Below, piece by piece: positions 1 through 17,532 of a stretch of 64,000 nt of DNA. Below the pieces are notes generated by a model. It was not told the origin of the DNA, did no database searches, and saw only the letters and a program-made list of their open reading frames with translations. Position 1 is the first letter of the stretch. Each line of letters opens with the position of its first letter. The position numbers and the translations under genes were made by a program. The stretch is from Streptomyces sp. NBC_01428 (GTDB taxonomy: Bacteria; Actinomycetota; Actinomycetes; Streptomycetales; Streptomycetaceae). The stretch spans positions 930,001-994,000 of the forward strand of contig NZ_CP109499.1 in the NCBI RefSeq assembly GCF_036231965.1. The letters run 5' to 3'.

Positions 1-1
1 C

Positions 2-139
2 TCCCGTTTCACCCACGCGGTGGTGTTCCGGCGATGCCCGGACTGCCAGGAGCACAACATCGTCCGCGAGGACGACTTCGTCTGCGTCTTCTGCGGCAGC
101 GATCTGCCGGCGGTACGGAACGTGGATCCCACTGAGTGA
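2..139 (+). CDS. C-terminal end of a zinc-ribbon-like protein (partial)
   Basis: The reading frame is open from the window edge to TGA at 137-139 and gives 45 residues ending VDPTE. It holds two CxxC-type pairs, CPDC and CVFC, spaced as in a small treble-clef or zinc-ribbon fold. Zinc binding is therefore likely. The start and any N-terminal domain lie outside the window, so no function can be assigned. The frame has the usual high third-position GC. Confidence 0.6.
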   Translation, partial: SRFTHAVVFRRCPDCQEHNIVREDDFVCVFCGSDLPAVRNVDPTE

Positions 140-255
140 TAACCAAGGGGCAGATCCGTAGGCCGTGCATTAGATGTCGGTGACCTTGCGGGGCGGCTGC
201 CCGGGAAAACTGGGTCCGGCTATCCAGGGCATGAGAACGCGGCTGCTCAACCAGG

Positions 256-330
256 TCACAACCACTCGGCGATCGCGGCGATCACGACGCCGGCTTCGAA
301 GCGGAGCGCGAGGCTGCCCAACCGAGTGGC
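256..330 (-). pseudogene. possible C-terminal stub of an IS5-type transposase
   Basis: On the minus strand a short frame ends in a segment reading LALRFEAGVVIAAIAEWL before TGA at 256-258. This resembles the last helix of IS5-family transposases (pattern RYxAxVxIAAIxEWL). A one-base frame change lies just upstream. Nothing else of an insertion sequence is seen here. The rest of 140-396 holds no gene I can support. Confidence 0.35.
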
Positions 331-396
331 CGATCGGTGTACTTGACCGGTCTGCGAGCGTTCGTGGTCACCGCACTGACCGTCGGAGAGCCGCGC

Positions 397-939
397 CTAC
401 TTTCGCACCCGGAAGCGGAGCATCGTGATGGCGCCCGACTGGGTGTTGTCGAAGGGCTCCAGGTCGATCCTGTCGAGGCTCGGGGGTGAGAAGCGGACGC
501 CGTCGCCCAGGAGCACCGGTACGACATACACGAGGATCTCGTCGACGAGCCCGCTCTGCAGGCACTGAGCCGCCACGTCGGCACCGAGGATCTCCAGGTT
601 CTTGCCGCCGGCGGCGCCGCGTGCCGTGGCAACGGCTTCCTCAAGTCCACAGGTGAGGAATGTGACGGTGGGGTCCGGCTCGTCGGGAGGCCGGTGCGTG
701 AGGACGAACTGTGCTCCCCCGTCGTAAGCGGCGCCCTCGTGGGTCATTCGCTTGGCGACTTCGTACGTGCCCCGCCCGACGAGCATGGCACCCGTGGCCG
801 CCATGACCTCCGGGAACGCGTCCGCAGGCAGGTACTCGGCAACCCAGTCCATCGCGTTGCCACGACCGGCGATGAAGCCGTCCAGCGACATCGCCCTGTT
901 CACGACCACTTTGCCGGTGCCGGCACTCACATCGCTCAT
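397..939 (-). CDS. dihydrofolate reductase-family protein (RibD C-terminal domain)
   Basis: This 180-residue protein has the RibD C-terminal/DHFR-like fold pattern. It opens with a VVVNRAMSLDGFIAG strand-loop, followed by LVGRGTYE, an ILGADVAAQ NADPH-site segment near residue 105, and the closing LGDGVRFS and LEPFDNTQSGA segments. Members of this family are small NAD(P)H-dependent reductases of mostly unknown substrate. The open frame extends upstream to 1086, but ATG at 939 is chosen because the family begins with this strand and GGAG lies 9 bases in front. It stands alone, facing away from the gene fragment at 1079-1177. Family assignment is good; physiological role is unknown. Confidence 0.8.
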   Translation of the reverse strand: MSDVSAGTGKVVVNRAMSLDGFIAGRGNAMDWVAEYLPADAFPEVMAATGAMLVGRGTYEVAKRMTHEGAAYDGGAQFVLTHRPPDEPDPTVTFLTCGLEEAVATARGAAGGKNLEILGADVAAQCLQSGLVDEILVYVVPVLLGDGVRFSPPSLDRIDLEPFDNTQSGAITMLRFRVRK

Positions 940-1078
940 GCGTCTGCTCCATGGATCTTGGAGGCCCGAGACCGAATCGGAGGCCGGCCGGTGGGAAGGT
1001 GCCAGCGTATCCGCGGTGGCGCAGCACGAACAGCCGACGCTCGGATGAGCCGGCCGCGCATCGACGGCACCATGCGGA

Positions 1079-1177
1079 TTCGCCACCCACCACCTGCCGC
1101 TGGAAGACGCGCCCGAGGCTTACGCCACCTTCCAGGCGAAGCAGGATGGCATGATCAAGACACTCTTGCGTCCCTGA
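1079..1177 (+). pseudogene. C-terminal stub of a zinc-dependent alcohol dehydrogenase
   Basis: A frame ending at TGA 1175-1177 reads THHLPLEDAPEAYATF followed by a QDGMIKTLLRP end. This is the characteristic tail of MDR zinc alcohol dehydrogenases, where a threonine/histidine-hydrophobic-LEDAPEAY segment precedes the last strand. The catalytic and NAD-binding domains are missing upstream. It is the remnant of a deleted gene, with no start or ribosome site. A second dehydrogenase tail, on the other strand, lies at 37236-37380. Confidence 0.75.
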
Positions 1178-1355
1178 GCCGTCGGCAGGCACTGAAGCCG
1201 GGGCCGCCGCAGCACCGGCCTGTCGGGCGCGCACGGCCCATCCCTTCTCCATCAAGGAAGGGATGGGCGAACAGCGAGGGGTACCCGGCACGGTGCGCAG
1301 CGCGAGGGGCAGTGGTGCCGGCTCCCGCGCGCTTTCCCGCGGCGGCGAAGACTCC

Positions 1356-1598
1356 TCAGACGCCCCGTGCACGCTTGTACTCGTCGCGGGCTTCACGCCA
1401 GTTCCGTCCGGCTCGTCGGGCACGGTCCGTGTACCAGTCGCGGAACTTCCATGCGGCCACGACGACGGGTGCCGTGATGAGACCGAGGAGCGGAGAGTCG
1501 CTCCAGTCCTGGTCTTTGCCGAAGTGCAGATACAGCGTGCCTCCCACGAATGCGAGAAGGAACAGCAGCAGGAACTTCACCGGCCTCGAAAGACTCAT
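1356..1598 (-). CDS. small single-pass membrane protein
   Basis: An 80-residue protein. After MSLSRPVK comes a hydrophobic helix (about residues 8-22, LLLFLLAFVGG), then a polar stretch (FGKDQDWSDS) and a second moderately hydrophobic segment (LLGLITAPVVVAAW). The tail is strongly basic and ends in KRARGV. ATG at 1598 is chosen over the longer frame to 1712 because a GGA-type site precedes it and the upstream part has no membrane character. No family is recognised. It is probably a small inner-membrane protein with two helices or one helix and a re-entrant loop. Confidence 0.6.
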   Translation of the reverse strand: MSLSRPVKFLLLFLLAFVGGTLYLHFGKDQDWSDSPLLGLITAPVVVAAWKFRDWYTDRARRAGRNWREARDEYKRARGV

Positions 1599-1747
1599 AC
1601 CGTTCCGGATACCGCGATCCGGCGCCGCGTCAGCTTCCACCGAGGACCCGCGGCACCGTGCCACCCGATCAGACCGCTTCAACGCCGCGTGACGGGTACA
1701 CAGGCGCTGCATAGGAGTTGGGGTCGTGCGCCGCGTTCCGACCCACC

Positions 1748-2581
1748 CTATTTCCGCAGCACCTCGGCGATCGTTGCCCGGTACGTTCGCAGCGCTTCGA
1801 GACTGGCGGCATAGCGATCACGGTGCCTGGCGATGTCCGCGCTCTGCCCCCGCGCCCGGGCGTCGTGCCAGACCTCGGCCGTATGGTGGTGCCGTTTGCA
1901 GGTGACGTCCGCCGCGGCGGTCGCTCGCTCCTGCGGTGCGTGTCGGGTGTTGCCGTCACTGCCACGTCGCCAGGCGGTGTCCGAGTACGCGGCCACAGGG
2001 TCGGGATAGCGCGTGAATCCTTGTTCTGCCACGCACCGGGACCACAGCCTCCACGCAGCGCGCAGGCGTGGATCACGCTTGACCACTTTGTCTACCTCGA
2101 CCGCCCGCCTACTGGCGAAGAGCCAGTCCCGCTTGACGTCGATGCCGCGCATCAGCCGCTCGTCCGCCTCGGCGTTACATGCGGGGAAGTCCGCATACTC
2201 GGCGTTCGTCATCCTGCGGCCCTTCGGCTGCGGCGACACAGCGGTTGCCGGATCCCAGCCGTAGCCCCAGCGACGAGCCGCATCGAGATCCAGAACTCCG
2301 TAGTCGGTGGCGACCGCGGTGGCGACCAGGGGATCACTGGGGTAGCGAGGATCGAGCGGGAAGTCCGGGTGGCCGCGTTGCACCATGCATTGGCGGACCA
2401 GCAAAGCCGTTGCGCGCTTTGATTGCCGGTAATCCTGCGGCGTGTAGTCGTAGCGGTCGCCCGGGAGGGGGCCGAGGTCCGACGCCGTACGGATGACGCC
2501 AGGACCTCCTGCACCGGAGACGCAGATCGCCGTAAGCATCAACGCGGCACCCAGCCGCCACCCCCGCATGGTCATGATCAT
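1748..2581 (-). CDS. secreted protein of unknown function
   Basis: A 277-residue protein with a signal peptide: basic MRGWR, hydrophobic GAALMLTAICV and small residues around SGAGG. There is no clear lipobox. The mature part is rich in charged and aromatic residues and has spaced cysteines (RQCM, PACN, SRCVAEQ, DVTCK), which may form disulfides. The C-terminal half is probably helical. Similar secreted proteins are common in streptomycetes, but I know of no function. The start is ambiguous among three in-frame ATGs at 2581, 2575 and 2569; none has a strong ribosome site. It diverges from the NRPS operon. Confidence 0.65.
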   Translation of the reverse strand: MIMTMRGWRLGAALMLTAICVSGAGGPGVIRTASDLGPLPGDRYDYTPQDYRQSKRATALLVRQCMVQRGHPDFPLDPRYPSDPLVATAVATDYGVLDLDAARRWGYGWDPATAVSPQPKGRRMTNAEYADFPACNAEADERLMRGIDVKRDWLFASRRAVEVDKVVKRDPRLRAAWRLWSRCVAEQGFTRYPDPVAAYSDTAWRRGSDGNTRHAPQERATAAADVTCKRHHHTAEVWHDARARGQSADIARHRDRYAASLEALRTYRATIAEVLRK

Positions 2582-2833
2582 GGATGCTAGCGACGGGCAC
2601 GTAACTGCCCATCATCGGCCCCCACTTCAGCGAGCCGACGGTAGGGCTCACGCGCGTCACCCGACCTTCGGATCCCTCAGCACCGCGTAACGCCATCCCG
2701 TGACTTGAGCGGAATACGCCGAGCGGAAATCATCGAGTACGCGTCCGCTCCCTGCGGAACGCCTCTTGCGACACGGCACGTTCACGGTTTTCCGCGTTCT
2801 CCCGACCGCCGTAGCACCGACCGAGGTGGAGTC

Positions 2834-5800
2834 ATGTCTGCTGTCCAGCACACTTCGCTGCCATTGACGGCGGCCCAGAGTGGGGTCTGGTTCGCCCATC
2901 AGCTGAACCCGAATTCCCCCGTCTACAACGTCGGGGAATTCGTGGAGATCCACGGCCCGGTCGATGCGGGGCTCTTCGAGACGGCCCTGGACCAAGTGGT
3001 GCGCGAGGCCGGGACGTTGCACATCCGGCCGACCGAGGACGCGGACGGACCGCGCCAGGTGCTCGGCGACCCGGCCGCGCCCCGACTGCGTACGATCGAC
3101 GTCACCGGCGAACCCGATCCGGAGGCCGCGGCGCACGCGTACATCTCCGGGCAGATGGCCCGGCCGGTCGACCTGGCGGACGGCGAGCTGTACTCGTACG
3201 CACTGATTCGGCTGGGCGACGACCGGTACTTCTGGCACCAGCGCTACCACCACGTGGTCGTCGACGCGTTCGGGGCCGCCGCCCTGACAGCGCGGGTCGC
3301 GCGGGTCTACACCGCTCTGGCCGCCGGGGAGAGCACGAGCGAGGGGGCCTTCCTCCCGCTGGAGACGCTGCTGGAGGACGAGGCCGCGTACCGCGCCTCG
3401 GAGCAGTACGCGAAGGACCGCGCCCACTGGGGCGAGCGGTTCGCCCGCCGGCCCGAGGAGACCGCGACGTTCGCGGGGTCGGGCCGGGCCGCCCCGCCGT
3501 CGGACACCTTCCTGCGACGCACCGCGACCCTCTCCCCCGACGTGCTCGACGGCCTCCGGTCCACCGCCCGGGCATCCCGCACCACCTGGTCGGCGATGAT
3601 CGTCGCGGCGGTCGCCGCCCATCTCCACCGTGTCACCGGAATACGTGACATCACGCTCGGAATTCCGGTCAGCGCGCGGCACGGAGCGAACGCCCGGAAG
3701 ATACCGGGAATGGTGTCGAACGAACTCCCGTTGCGCGTCCATGTTTCCCCGGACACGACGGTCGGGGAACTCGTACGGAATGTCGCCGTGGAACTCAGGA
3801 ATCTGCTGCGGCATCAACGCTATCCGTATGGAGACCTGCGCCGGGATCTGCGACTGCTGGACGAGGGGCGCCATCTTTTCGGCCCGATGGTCAACATCAT
3901 GCCGTTCGATTTCGACGTCACGTTCGCCGGACATCCGATCACCGTTCACAACGTGTCGAACGGTCCGGTCGGCGACCTGTCGCTCGCCGTCTACGAACGC
4001 TCCGACGGCAGCGGTCTGCAGTTCTCCTTCGACGCGAACCCCGCGCTCTACGAGTCCGGCGAACTGGCCCTGATCCAGGAGCGGTTCATCGCTCTCCTGA
4101 CGGCGATGGCCTCGGCCGACGCCGGTCTGCCGCTGGGCCGGCTGGACACCCTCACCCCGCCCGAGATCGACGCCGCCCTGGCCGTGGCAGGTGCGCCGGC
4201 CCGTCCGGTCGGCCCGGCCACCGTCACCGACGTGTTCGCCGCCCAGGCGGCCCGTACCCCCGACGCCACCGCCTTGGTCGATCCGGGCCGCTCCATGACG
4301 TTCCGTCAACTCAACGCACAGGCCAATCAGTTGGCGCATCTGCTGACCGGACTCGGCGCGGGGCCGGAACGGTGCGTCGCGCTCGCCCTGCCCCGCTCCG
4401 CCGACACGGTCGTCGCCATGCTCGGTGTGCTGAAGGCCGGCGCGGCCTACGTGCCGATCGACCCCGATCATCCGGCCGAACGTACCGCACAGGTCCTCGC
4501 GGAGGCGGACCCGGTCCTCGTCCTGACCACGGCAGCCCTCGCCGACAGTCTGCCCCCGGCGCACGCCACCCGGGTGCTGCTCCTGGAGGATGCCGGGCTC
4601 GGTCTCCCGGGGCTGCCCGACAGCGACCCGGCCGACGCCGACCGCACCGGACCGCTGCTGCCCGCCCATCTCGCGTACGTCATCTACACCTCCGGCTCCA
4701 CCGGTCGCCCCAAGGGTGTCGCCGTCGAGCACCACAGCCTGAGCAACCTCTACGAGCATCACCGGCGCGTCTTCATCGAGCCGGCCGTGGCCGAGGGGGG
4801 CGGGGAACAGTTCCGGGTGGCGCTGACCAACGCGTTCGTCTTCGACGCCTCCTGGACGGCCCTGCTCTGGCTGGTCGCCGGGCACGAACTGCACGTCATC
4901 GACGACGCGACGCGCAGGGACGCCGGAGCGCTCGCCGCCTATGCCGACCGGCACGCCGTCGACCTCCTCGACACCACCCCCACGCACGCCCGCCAGCTGC
5001 TCTCCGCCGGGCTGCTCGACGGAGGGCACCGGCCCCGGGTCCTGGTCCTCGGCGGCGAGGCCGTCCCCGACGACCTGTGGGCCGAACTGCGGGCCACCCC
5101 GGGTCTGACCGCCCGCAACGTGTACGGGCCGACCGAGTGCACCGTCGACTCGATGTACTGCGATCTGCGGGTCGCGGACGCCCCGGTGATCGGCCGCACC
5201 GTCGACAACCTGCGCGCCTACGTCCTCGACAGCGCGCTGCGCCCGGTCGCGGAGGGAGCGACCGGCGAACTCTTCCTGGCGGGTGCCGGGGTGGCCCGGG
5301 GCTATCTCGGCCGGGCCGCGCTCACCGCGGAACGGTTCGTCGCCGACCCCTTCGGCGCACCGGGCGAGCGCATGTACCGCACCGGCGACCTGGCCCGTCG
5401 CGGACCGGACGGGCTCCTGCGCTATGCGGGACGTGCCGACACGCAGGTCAAGCTGCGCGGGTTCCGGATCGAGACGGGTGAGATCGAGTCGGTGCTCGCC
5501 ACGCATCCGGCCGTCGCCCAGTGCGGTGTCGTGGTGCGCGAGGACGGCTCGGCGGTCCGCCGGCTGATCGCCTACGTCGTCACGGCACCGGGCCACCTCG
5601 CTCCGGAGGCGGGCGAGTTGAGGGAACACCTCGGTGCGGCCCTGCCGGAGTACATGGTCCCGGCGGCCTTCGTCGCGCTGGACGCGCTGCCCCTGACCCA
5701 CAACGGCAAGCTCGACCGGAACGCCCTGCCCGCGCCGGAGATCACGGCGGCCGCCGACAGTCGGGCCCCGCGCACCTCCGTCGAGAAGACCCTGTGCGCT

Positions 5801-8800
5801 CTGTACGCCGAGCTTCTCGGCGCGGAGAGCGTCGGCATCGACGACAGCTTCTTCGCCCTGGGCGGCGACTCCCCGCTGGCGGTGCGTCTCGCGGCACGGG
5901 CTCGGGAGGCCTCCGTGATCGTGCGGCCCCGGGACGTGTTCCAGCTCAAGACCGTCGCCGCCCTCGCCGAGGTCGCTCGCATCGCGGAGCCCACCGAGCA
6001 GCGCCCCCTCCGCGCCGAGCACCCTCTGCCGGACCTGGACCTCGCCGACACCGCGGCCCTCATCGCCGCCCATCCCGGCCACAGCGACGTGCTGCCACTC
6101 ACCCCGCTCCAGGAGGGCATGCTCTTCCACGCCCAGTACGACAGCGACGGCGACAGCAACTCCGACGGCGACGGCGGCACGCGGGGCTCGTCCGTCGACC
6201 CGTACGTCGCGCAGTCCACGCACGAGCTGTCGGGTCCCCTGCGGACGGAGCTGCTGCGGGCCGCCTGTGACACCGTTCTGAGTCATCACTCCTGTCTGCG
6301 GGCCGCCTTCACCCGCACCGCGTCCGGCCGGGCCGTGCAGGTGATCACCGACGCGTCCGCCGCGCCCTGGGACGAGCGCGATCTGACCGGCCTACCCGAG
6401 GACGTCCAACAGCAGCGCATTGAGGCCGAGTTGGCGTCCGACCGTGCCCGCCCCTTCGCCATGGCGGACGCTCCCCTCGTCAGGTTCCTGCTGGTGCGGC
6501 TGTCCGCCGAGCGGCACGTCCTCGTCTTCACCGGTCACCACATCGTCCTGGACGGCGCGTCGCTCGCCCTGGTGATGGACGACCTCCTCGGCGTCTACGA
6601 GGCGTTGTGCGGCGGATCGCTCGCCGCCGGGCTCGCGGTGGCCGACACGACGTCGGGTGTCACGCTCAGGGACTACGCGGCCTGGCTCGCCGCACAGGAC
6701 ACGCCGGCGGCGACGGAGGCGTGGACCACAGCCCTGGCGGGTGTCGACGAACCGACGCTTCTGGTGCCGGACGCCGGGCCCGACCGGCCCCCGGTCCTCC
6801 CCGAGGAAGTCCGGGTGACGCTCGACCCGGCCCGCACCGCGGCCGTGGCCACGGCCGCCCGGTCCCGCTCCCTGACGCTGAACAGCGTCGTCCAGACAGC
6901 CTGGGCGGTGACGCTGGCCCAGCTCACCGGCCGTGACGACGTGCTCTTCGGGACGACCGTCTCGGTGCGCCCCGCCGACCTGCCGGGCGCGGACGAGCTG
7001 GCAGGTCTGTTCATCAACACCGTGCCGGTACGGGTGCGGCTGGATCCGGCGGAACCGCTGGAGAGCCTGTCGGCGCGCGTCCAGGACGAGCAGGCGGCCC
7101 TGTCGGCGCATCATCACCTGGGCCTCGCCGACATCCGCAGGTCAACGGGTCTCGACCGGCTCTTCGACACGTCCACGGTCTTCGAGAACCACTCCGGCAC
7201 CACCGGAGCCCTCGCCGGCACCACGGCCTCGGGCCTGACCGTCACGCCGACCGGCGGCTACGGCGCCACCCACTACGCGCTGACCTTGATCGCCGAACCC
7301 GGTGCGGAGCTGACCCTGCGGCTCGCCCACCGGCCCGACCTCGTGGACCGCAGCCAGGCCCTGGCCGTCGCCGAGCGGGTCGCCCGCTTCCTCGACGCTT
7401 TCGCGTCGGCACCCGACGCCTCCCTCGCCACCGTGCACCTGCTCTCGGCGCCGGAACGGGCGCGTGTCCTCGTGGAGTTCAACGCCGCCGACGCCCCTTC
7501 CTCCGACTCCTCACTCCCCCGGCGGATCGCCGAGCAGGTGGCGCGCACTCCGGGCGCCGTGGCCCTCACGGGCTGCGGCGGCACACTGGCCTACGCCGAA
7601 CTCGAGGACCGTAGCGCCCGGTTGGCGCATCGGCTGCTGGCACTGGGTGTGCGGCCCGAGGAGCCGGTGGCCGTTCTCCAGGAACGCTCGCCCGAGTTGA
7701 TCGTCACCCTGCTGGCCGTGCTCAAGGCGGGCGGCGCCTACATGCCGCTCGACCCGCGCTCCCCCGCCGACCGGCTGCGCGCCATGACGAAGGGTTCGGA
7801 GGCCCGGATCCTGCTGACCGACCGTGCCTCCCACGAGGCCGCGCAGGCCCTGGACCCCGAGCAGCTTCTCGTCGTGGACGAACCGCTCCCCGACCTCACC
7901 TCCCCGGTCGGCCCGCTGCCCGACGTCCGGCCCGACCAGCTCGCGTACGTCCTGTTCACGTCCGGATCGACGGGCGAGCCGAAGGGTGTCGGAGTCACCC
8001 ACCGCGCGGTTCTCGACCTGGGCGGCGACAGCGCGTTCGCCTCAGCGGCGCACCGGTCGGTGCTCCAGCACTCCACCCAGGCCTTCGACGCGGCGACGTA
8101 CGAGATGTGGGTGCCGCTGCTGAGCGGCGGGCAGGTCGTCCTCGCGCCGCCTGCCGAGTTGGACGGTCCCGCGCTGGAGAAGCTGGTGGCCGAGCACGGT
8201 GTGACCGCCGTGTGGCTGACGGCCGGCTTGTTCCACCTCCTCGCCGAGGAGTCGCCGCAGTCGTTCTCCGGGTTGCGGGAGGTGTGGGCGGGCGGCGACG
8301 TCGTCCCCGGCCAGGCTGTCCGCAGGGTCATGGCCGCCTGCCCGGGACTGACCGTCGTGGACGGCTACGGCCCGACCGAGACCACCGTCTTCGCGGCCCG
8401 GCACCGCATGCGCCCCGGGGACGAGATCCCGGGCACCGTCCCGGTCGGGCGCCCCCTGGACGGCATGCGCGCGTACGTCCTCGACAGCGCGCTGCGTCCG
8501 GTGCCCGTCGGTGTCGCGGGTGAACTGCACCTGTCCGGAGCGGGACTTGCGCGCGGGTATCTGAACCGGGCGCGGGCCACGGCCGAGCGTTTCGTCGCCG
8601 ACCCGTACGGCGCGCCCGGCGAGCGCATGTACCGCACCGGCGACCTGGTCCGCTGGACCGGCGAGGGCGAGTTGGTGTTCCTCGGCCGAGCCGACGACCA
8701 GATCAAGATCCGCGGGTTCCGCGTCGAGCCCGGTGAGATCGAGGCCGCGCTGGTCCGGCATCCGGCGGTGGCCCAGTGCTGCGTCCTCGCCCGGGAGGAC

Positions 8801-9342
8801 AGTCCCGGCCTCAAACGGCTTGCCGCCTACGTCGTACCGCCCGCCGGGAGCGAGTCGCCCACCGCCGCCGAACTCCGTGCCCATCTGGCTCCGTTGCTGG
8901 CCGACTACCAGGTGCCGGCCGCGTTCGTGCCGCTGGCCGCGCTCCCGCTGACCCGTAACGGCAAGATCGACCGACGGGCTCTGCCCGTACCGGAGTTCAC
9001 CGCGGCCGGTGACGGACGTCTGCCCGCCACTCCTCGGGAGGAACTGCTGTGCGCCCTTTTCGGAGAGGTCCTCGGCATCGAGGGGGTCGGCCCCGACGAC
9101 AGCTTCTTCGCCCTCGGGGGCGACTCGATCGTGTCCGTCCGGCTGGTCGCCCGGGCCCGCCGGGCGGGACTCGCCCTGACCGCCCGTGACGTCTTCACCC
9201 TCCACACCCCGGCCGCCCTCGCTGAGACGGCGTCCGACCTGGGACCGGAGTCCACCGAGGGGGCCGGGGAGCCGGACCTGCCCTTGATGACCCTGCCCGA
9301 CCTCGAACTCGACGAGCTGGTGGCCGAATGGGAGTCCGCCCA

Positions 9343-9346
<4 letters not shown>
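2834..9346 (+). CDS. nonribosomal peptide synthetase, C-A-T-C-A-T (2 modules)
   Basis: A 2170-residue NRPS that begins the cluster operon; ATG 2834 follows GAGGTGGA, and the upstream 43 codons have no domain. Order: EntF-like C domain (about 5-440, HHVVVDA at 139, the usual final Gly being Ala); A1 (about 460-968); carrier T1 with serine 1013 in LGGDS; C2 (about 1085-1530, HHIVLDG from 1235); A2 (about 1555-2055); T2 with serine 2098. Hand alignment of pockets with GrsA: A1 gives roughly D-A-(T/W)-D-V-G-V-V-D-K, like the arginine code DVADVGAIDK. A2 gives D-A-Y-W-V-A-G-V-F-K, like valine DAFWIGGTFK. No carrier or acyl ligase precedes the first C domain, so the acyl or aryl donor, if any, must come from elsewhere. 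Its stop overlaps the next NRPS start (GTGA). Confidence 0.95.
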
Positions 9347-15525
<6,179 letters not shown>

Positions 15526-15835
15526 CCGGGCGGACCGGCGCTGTTCATCGTGGCCACCGGCCTGTGGCTGCTCCGGGAGGCTCACGGGCGGCCCGCCCGC
15601 CCCCGCCTCCCGACCTGACCGGCCTACCGCCGACGGCCACCCCCTCCCATACACCTCCCACCCGACCACGGCCTCACCCTCGTACGCCAACTCCGCCTCA
15701 GGCGTGCCCTGGCGACCCCGTGAGCCCGTGCGGCCTCTGCCACCACCTCACCTGACCACCCCACTTCCCCACATCACCGGAACCGGCGAACACCCTTCCG
15801 GCAGACACACGACGACAGCCAAGGAGACACCCAGC
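15526..15835. other. 310-bp gap inside the NRPS operon
   Basis: No gene is supported here. Right after the NRPS stop, another frame reads [17 protein letters not shown] and then stops at about 15618. This is a short hydrophobic stretch without a clear start, possibly a degenerate membrane-protein piece. The rest is proline- and threonine-codon-rich sequence leading to the mbtH ribosome site. Confidence 0.4.
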
Positions 15836-16063
15836 ATGAACAGCCCCTTCGACAACCAGGACGGCACCTTCCTCGTCCTCGTCAACGACGAGAACCAGCA
15901 CTCCCTGTGGCCCGCGTTCGCGGAGGTTCCGGCCGGCTGGACGGTCGCCCACACCGAGGGCACGCGCCAGGACTGCCTCGACTACATCGGCGAGCACTGG
16001 ACCGACCTGCGTCCCCGGAGCCTGGTCGAGGCCATGGCAGCCGACGCCGCCACCGCGCGGTGA
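15836..16063 (+). CDS. mbtH: MbtH-like NRPS accessory protein
   Basis: A 75-residue MbtH-family protein. It shows the family marks in order: [10 protein letters not shown] (residues about 20-29), the GWTVAH segment, and [11 protein letters not shown] near the end. MbtH proteins bind adenylation domains and are needed for their solubility or activity, so this one most likely serves A1, A2 or A3 of the two NRPSs upstream. ATG 15836 has AAGGAG 9 bases before it. Its stop overlaps the GTG of the transporter gene (GTGA), which indicates translational coupling. Confidence 0.95.
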   Translation: MNSPFDNQDGTFLVLVNDENQHSLWPAFAEVPAGWTVAHTEGTRQDCLDYIGEHWTDLRPRSLVEAMAADAATAR

Positions 16064-17532
16064 GCGCCCCGCTCACGGTTCTGGCCACGGCCTTCCTCGC
16101 CCGGACAAGTCAGCTCGGCCTCTTCTCGGCGGAGACGCTCATCCTCCTCGACCGGAACGTCGCCACCGACCGCATCGGGCTGGTGATGACGGCCGCCGCG
16201 GCGGGCGGAGCCCTGGCACAACTCGCCGTGAGCCGCTGGGGCCACAGTTGCCGCACGACTCGGATCACCCTCCTGGGCACGCTCCTCCAGAGCGTCGGCT
16301 GTCTGGCGTTCGCCCTCCTCACGCCGTGGTGGAGCCTGGCCGCGGCCGATTTCCTGGTCATGGCGGGCGGCGCGCTGACCGGCACCGGCCTGCGCGCCGC
16401 CCTCGCCACCGACCGGTCCGACCTTCCCACCCCCTCCGCGGGACGCTCCGAAGCGCGTTCCGCAGAGGGGGAGGCGGAGCGGACGAGTCGCCTGGAACGC
16501 GCCTACGGTCGCTTGACGGCGGCCCAGATGCTCGGCGCGCTGACCGGCCCGCTCGGCGCGGGCGCCGCGCTGCTGCACGGCAGCGGCGGCGCGGCCTGGT
16601 ACGCCACGGCCGTAGGCGTCGCGGCCATGGCGGTGGCGGGATCGGCGGTGCGACGGGAGAGGGCTTCAGCGTCCACCCGCCCGGGGCCCACCCGCCCGGA
16701 CTCGCCGCCTCTCCTCCGTACCGGGCTCGGCCGGGCACGGCTGTCCGCCCGGTCGAGCCAGGGGGCACGCGTGCGGACCGGGCCGAACTCAGCGCCCGAT
16801 GCTCCCGGTGCATTGTTCGGGCTGGTCTGGCCGGCGCTGGTGCTGCTGTTCGGGATCACCGCCCTGTACGGCGGCTACTCCGTCGTCTGGGCCGTATACC
16901 TGCGCGGACTCGGCGCGGCGGACTCCGTCGTGGCCTGGTCGATGGCGTGCCTGGCGCTCCCGGCACTCCTGCTGTCACCCCGGGCGGGCTCCCTGCTGCG
17001 CCGGGTCCCCCGGACGACGCTGATCCGCTGCGCCGCGCTTCTCCTCGGTGCGTCGGCATGTCTCTACCCGCTCGTCGACGTGACCGGCGTGGCGGTCGCC
17101 CTGTCGCTCGCGGAGGGTTTCCTGCTCGCCGTCGCGCTGCCGCTGATCTCCGCGAAGGTGGCGCGCGACGCGGGTCCGGAGCATACGGCCAGAGCCTTCG
17201 GCGCCCTCGGTGCGGCGGATGCGCTCGGCAGCGGTCTGGGGACGGCGGTCGCCGGTGTGCTGCTCGCCCAGGGCGGTGCCGGCCTCGCCTTCCGCTTCAG
17301 CGGTGCCCTCTGCCTGGTGTGCACCGCGCTCTCCCTGGTCCCGATGCCGGCCGCGCCCACCGGCTCCTCATCGCCCTCCCCTTCACTCCCCACCTCGCCC
17401 TCGACCTCCTCCTCACCCCCGGTTTCCACCCTCCTCACATCGATCTCGCCTCTCCCCAACTCCCCTTCAGAAAGTGGCAGGTCCAGACATGTACCACGGC
17501 ATACCCCTCGAATACGGGCTCTCCGCCGCTGA
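16060..17532 (+). CDS. MFS transporter, probable peptide exporter
   Basis: A 490-residue membrane protein with about twelve hydrophobic segments in two halves. They are split by a polar, arginine/serine/proline-rich loop (about residues 125-155 and again 205-250). This is the layout of an MFS permease without a substrate-binding domain. The first helix begins soon after the GTG start ([18 protein letters not shown]). The tail (about 440-490) is Ser/Pro-rich and probably disordered. It lies between mbtH and the hydroxylase gene, so it most likely exports the cluster product and may give self-resistance. Its 3' end overlaps the hydroxylase start by 44 bases. Confidence 0.85.
   Translation: MSAPLTVLATAFLARTSQLGLFSAETLILLDRNVATDRIGLVMTAAAAGGALAQLAVSRWGHSCRTTRITLLGTLLQSVGCLAFALLTPWWSLAAADFLVMAGGALTGTGLRAALATDRSDLPTPSAGRSEARSAEGEAERTSRLERAYGRLTAAQMLGALTGPLGAGAALLHGSGGAAWYATAVGVAAMAVAGSAVRRERASASTRPGPTRPDSPPLLRTGLGRARLSARSSQGARVRTGPNSAPDAPGALFGLVWPALVLLFGITALYGGYSVVWAVYLRGLGAADSVVAWSMACLALPALLLSPRAGSLLRRVPRTTLIRCAALLLGASACLYPLVDVTGVAVALSLAEGFLLAVALPLISAKVARDAGPEHTARAFGALGAADALGSGLGTAVAGVLLAQGGAGLAFRFSGALCLVCTALSLVPMPAAPTGSSSPSPSLPTSPSTSSSPPVSTLLTSISPLPNSPSESGRSRHVPRHTPRIRALRR

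Noticed and set aside
2657..6289. 1210-codon open frame on the minus strand across the first NRPS gene
   Set aside because: It is antisense to clear C-A-T domains. High third-position GC keeps the opposite frame open. It has no start site or domain. Similar shadows (8042-9637, 8905-10566, 11866-13329, 34754-36040 upstream part) were dropped for the same reason.
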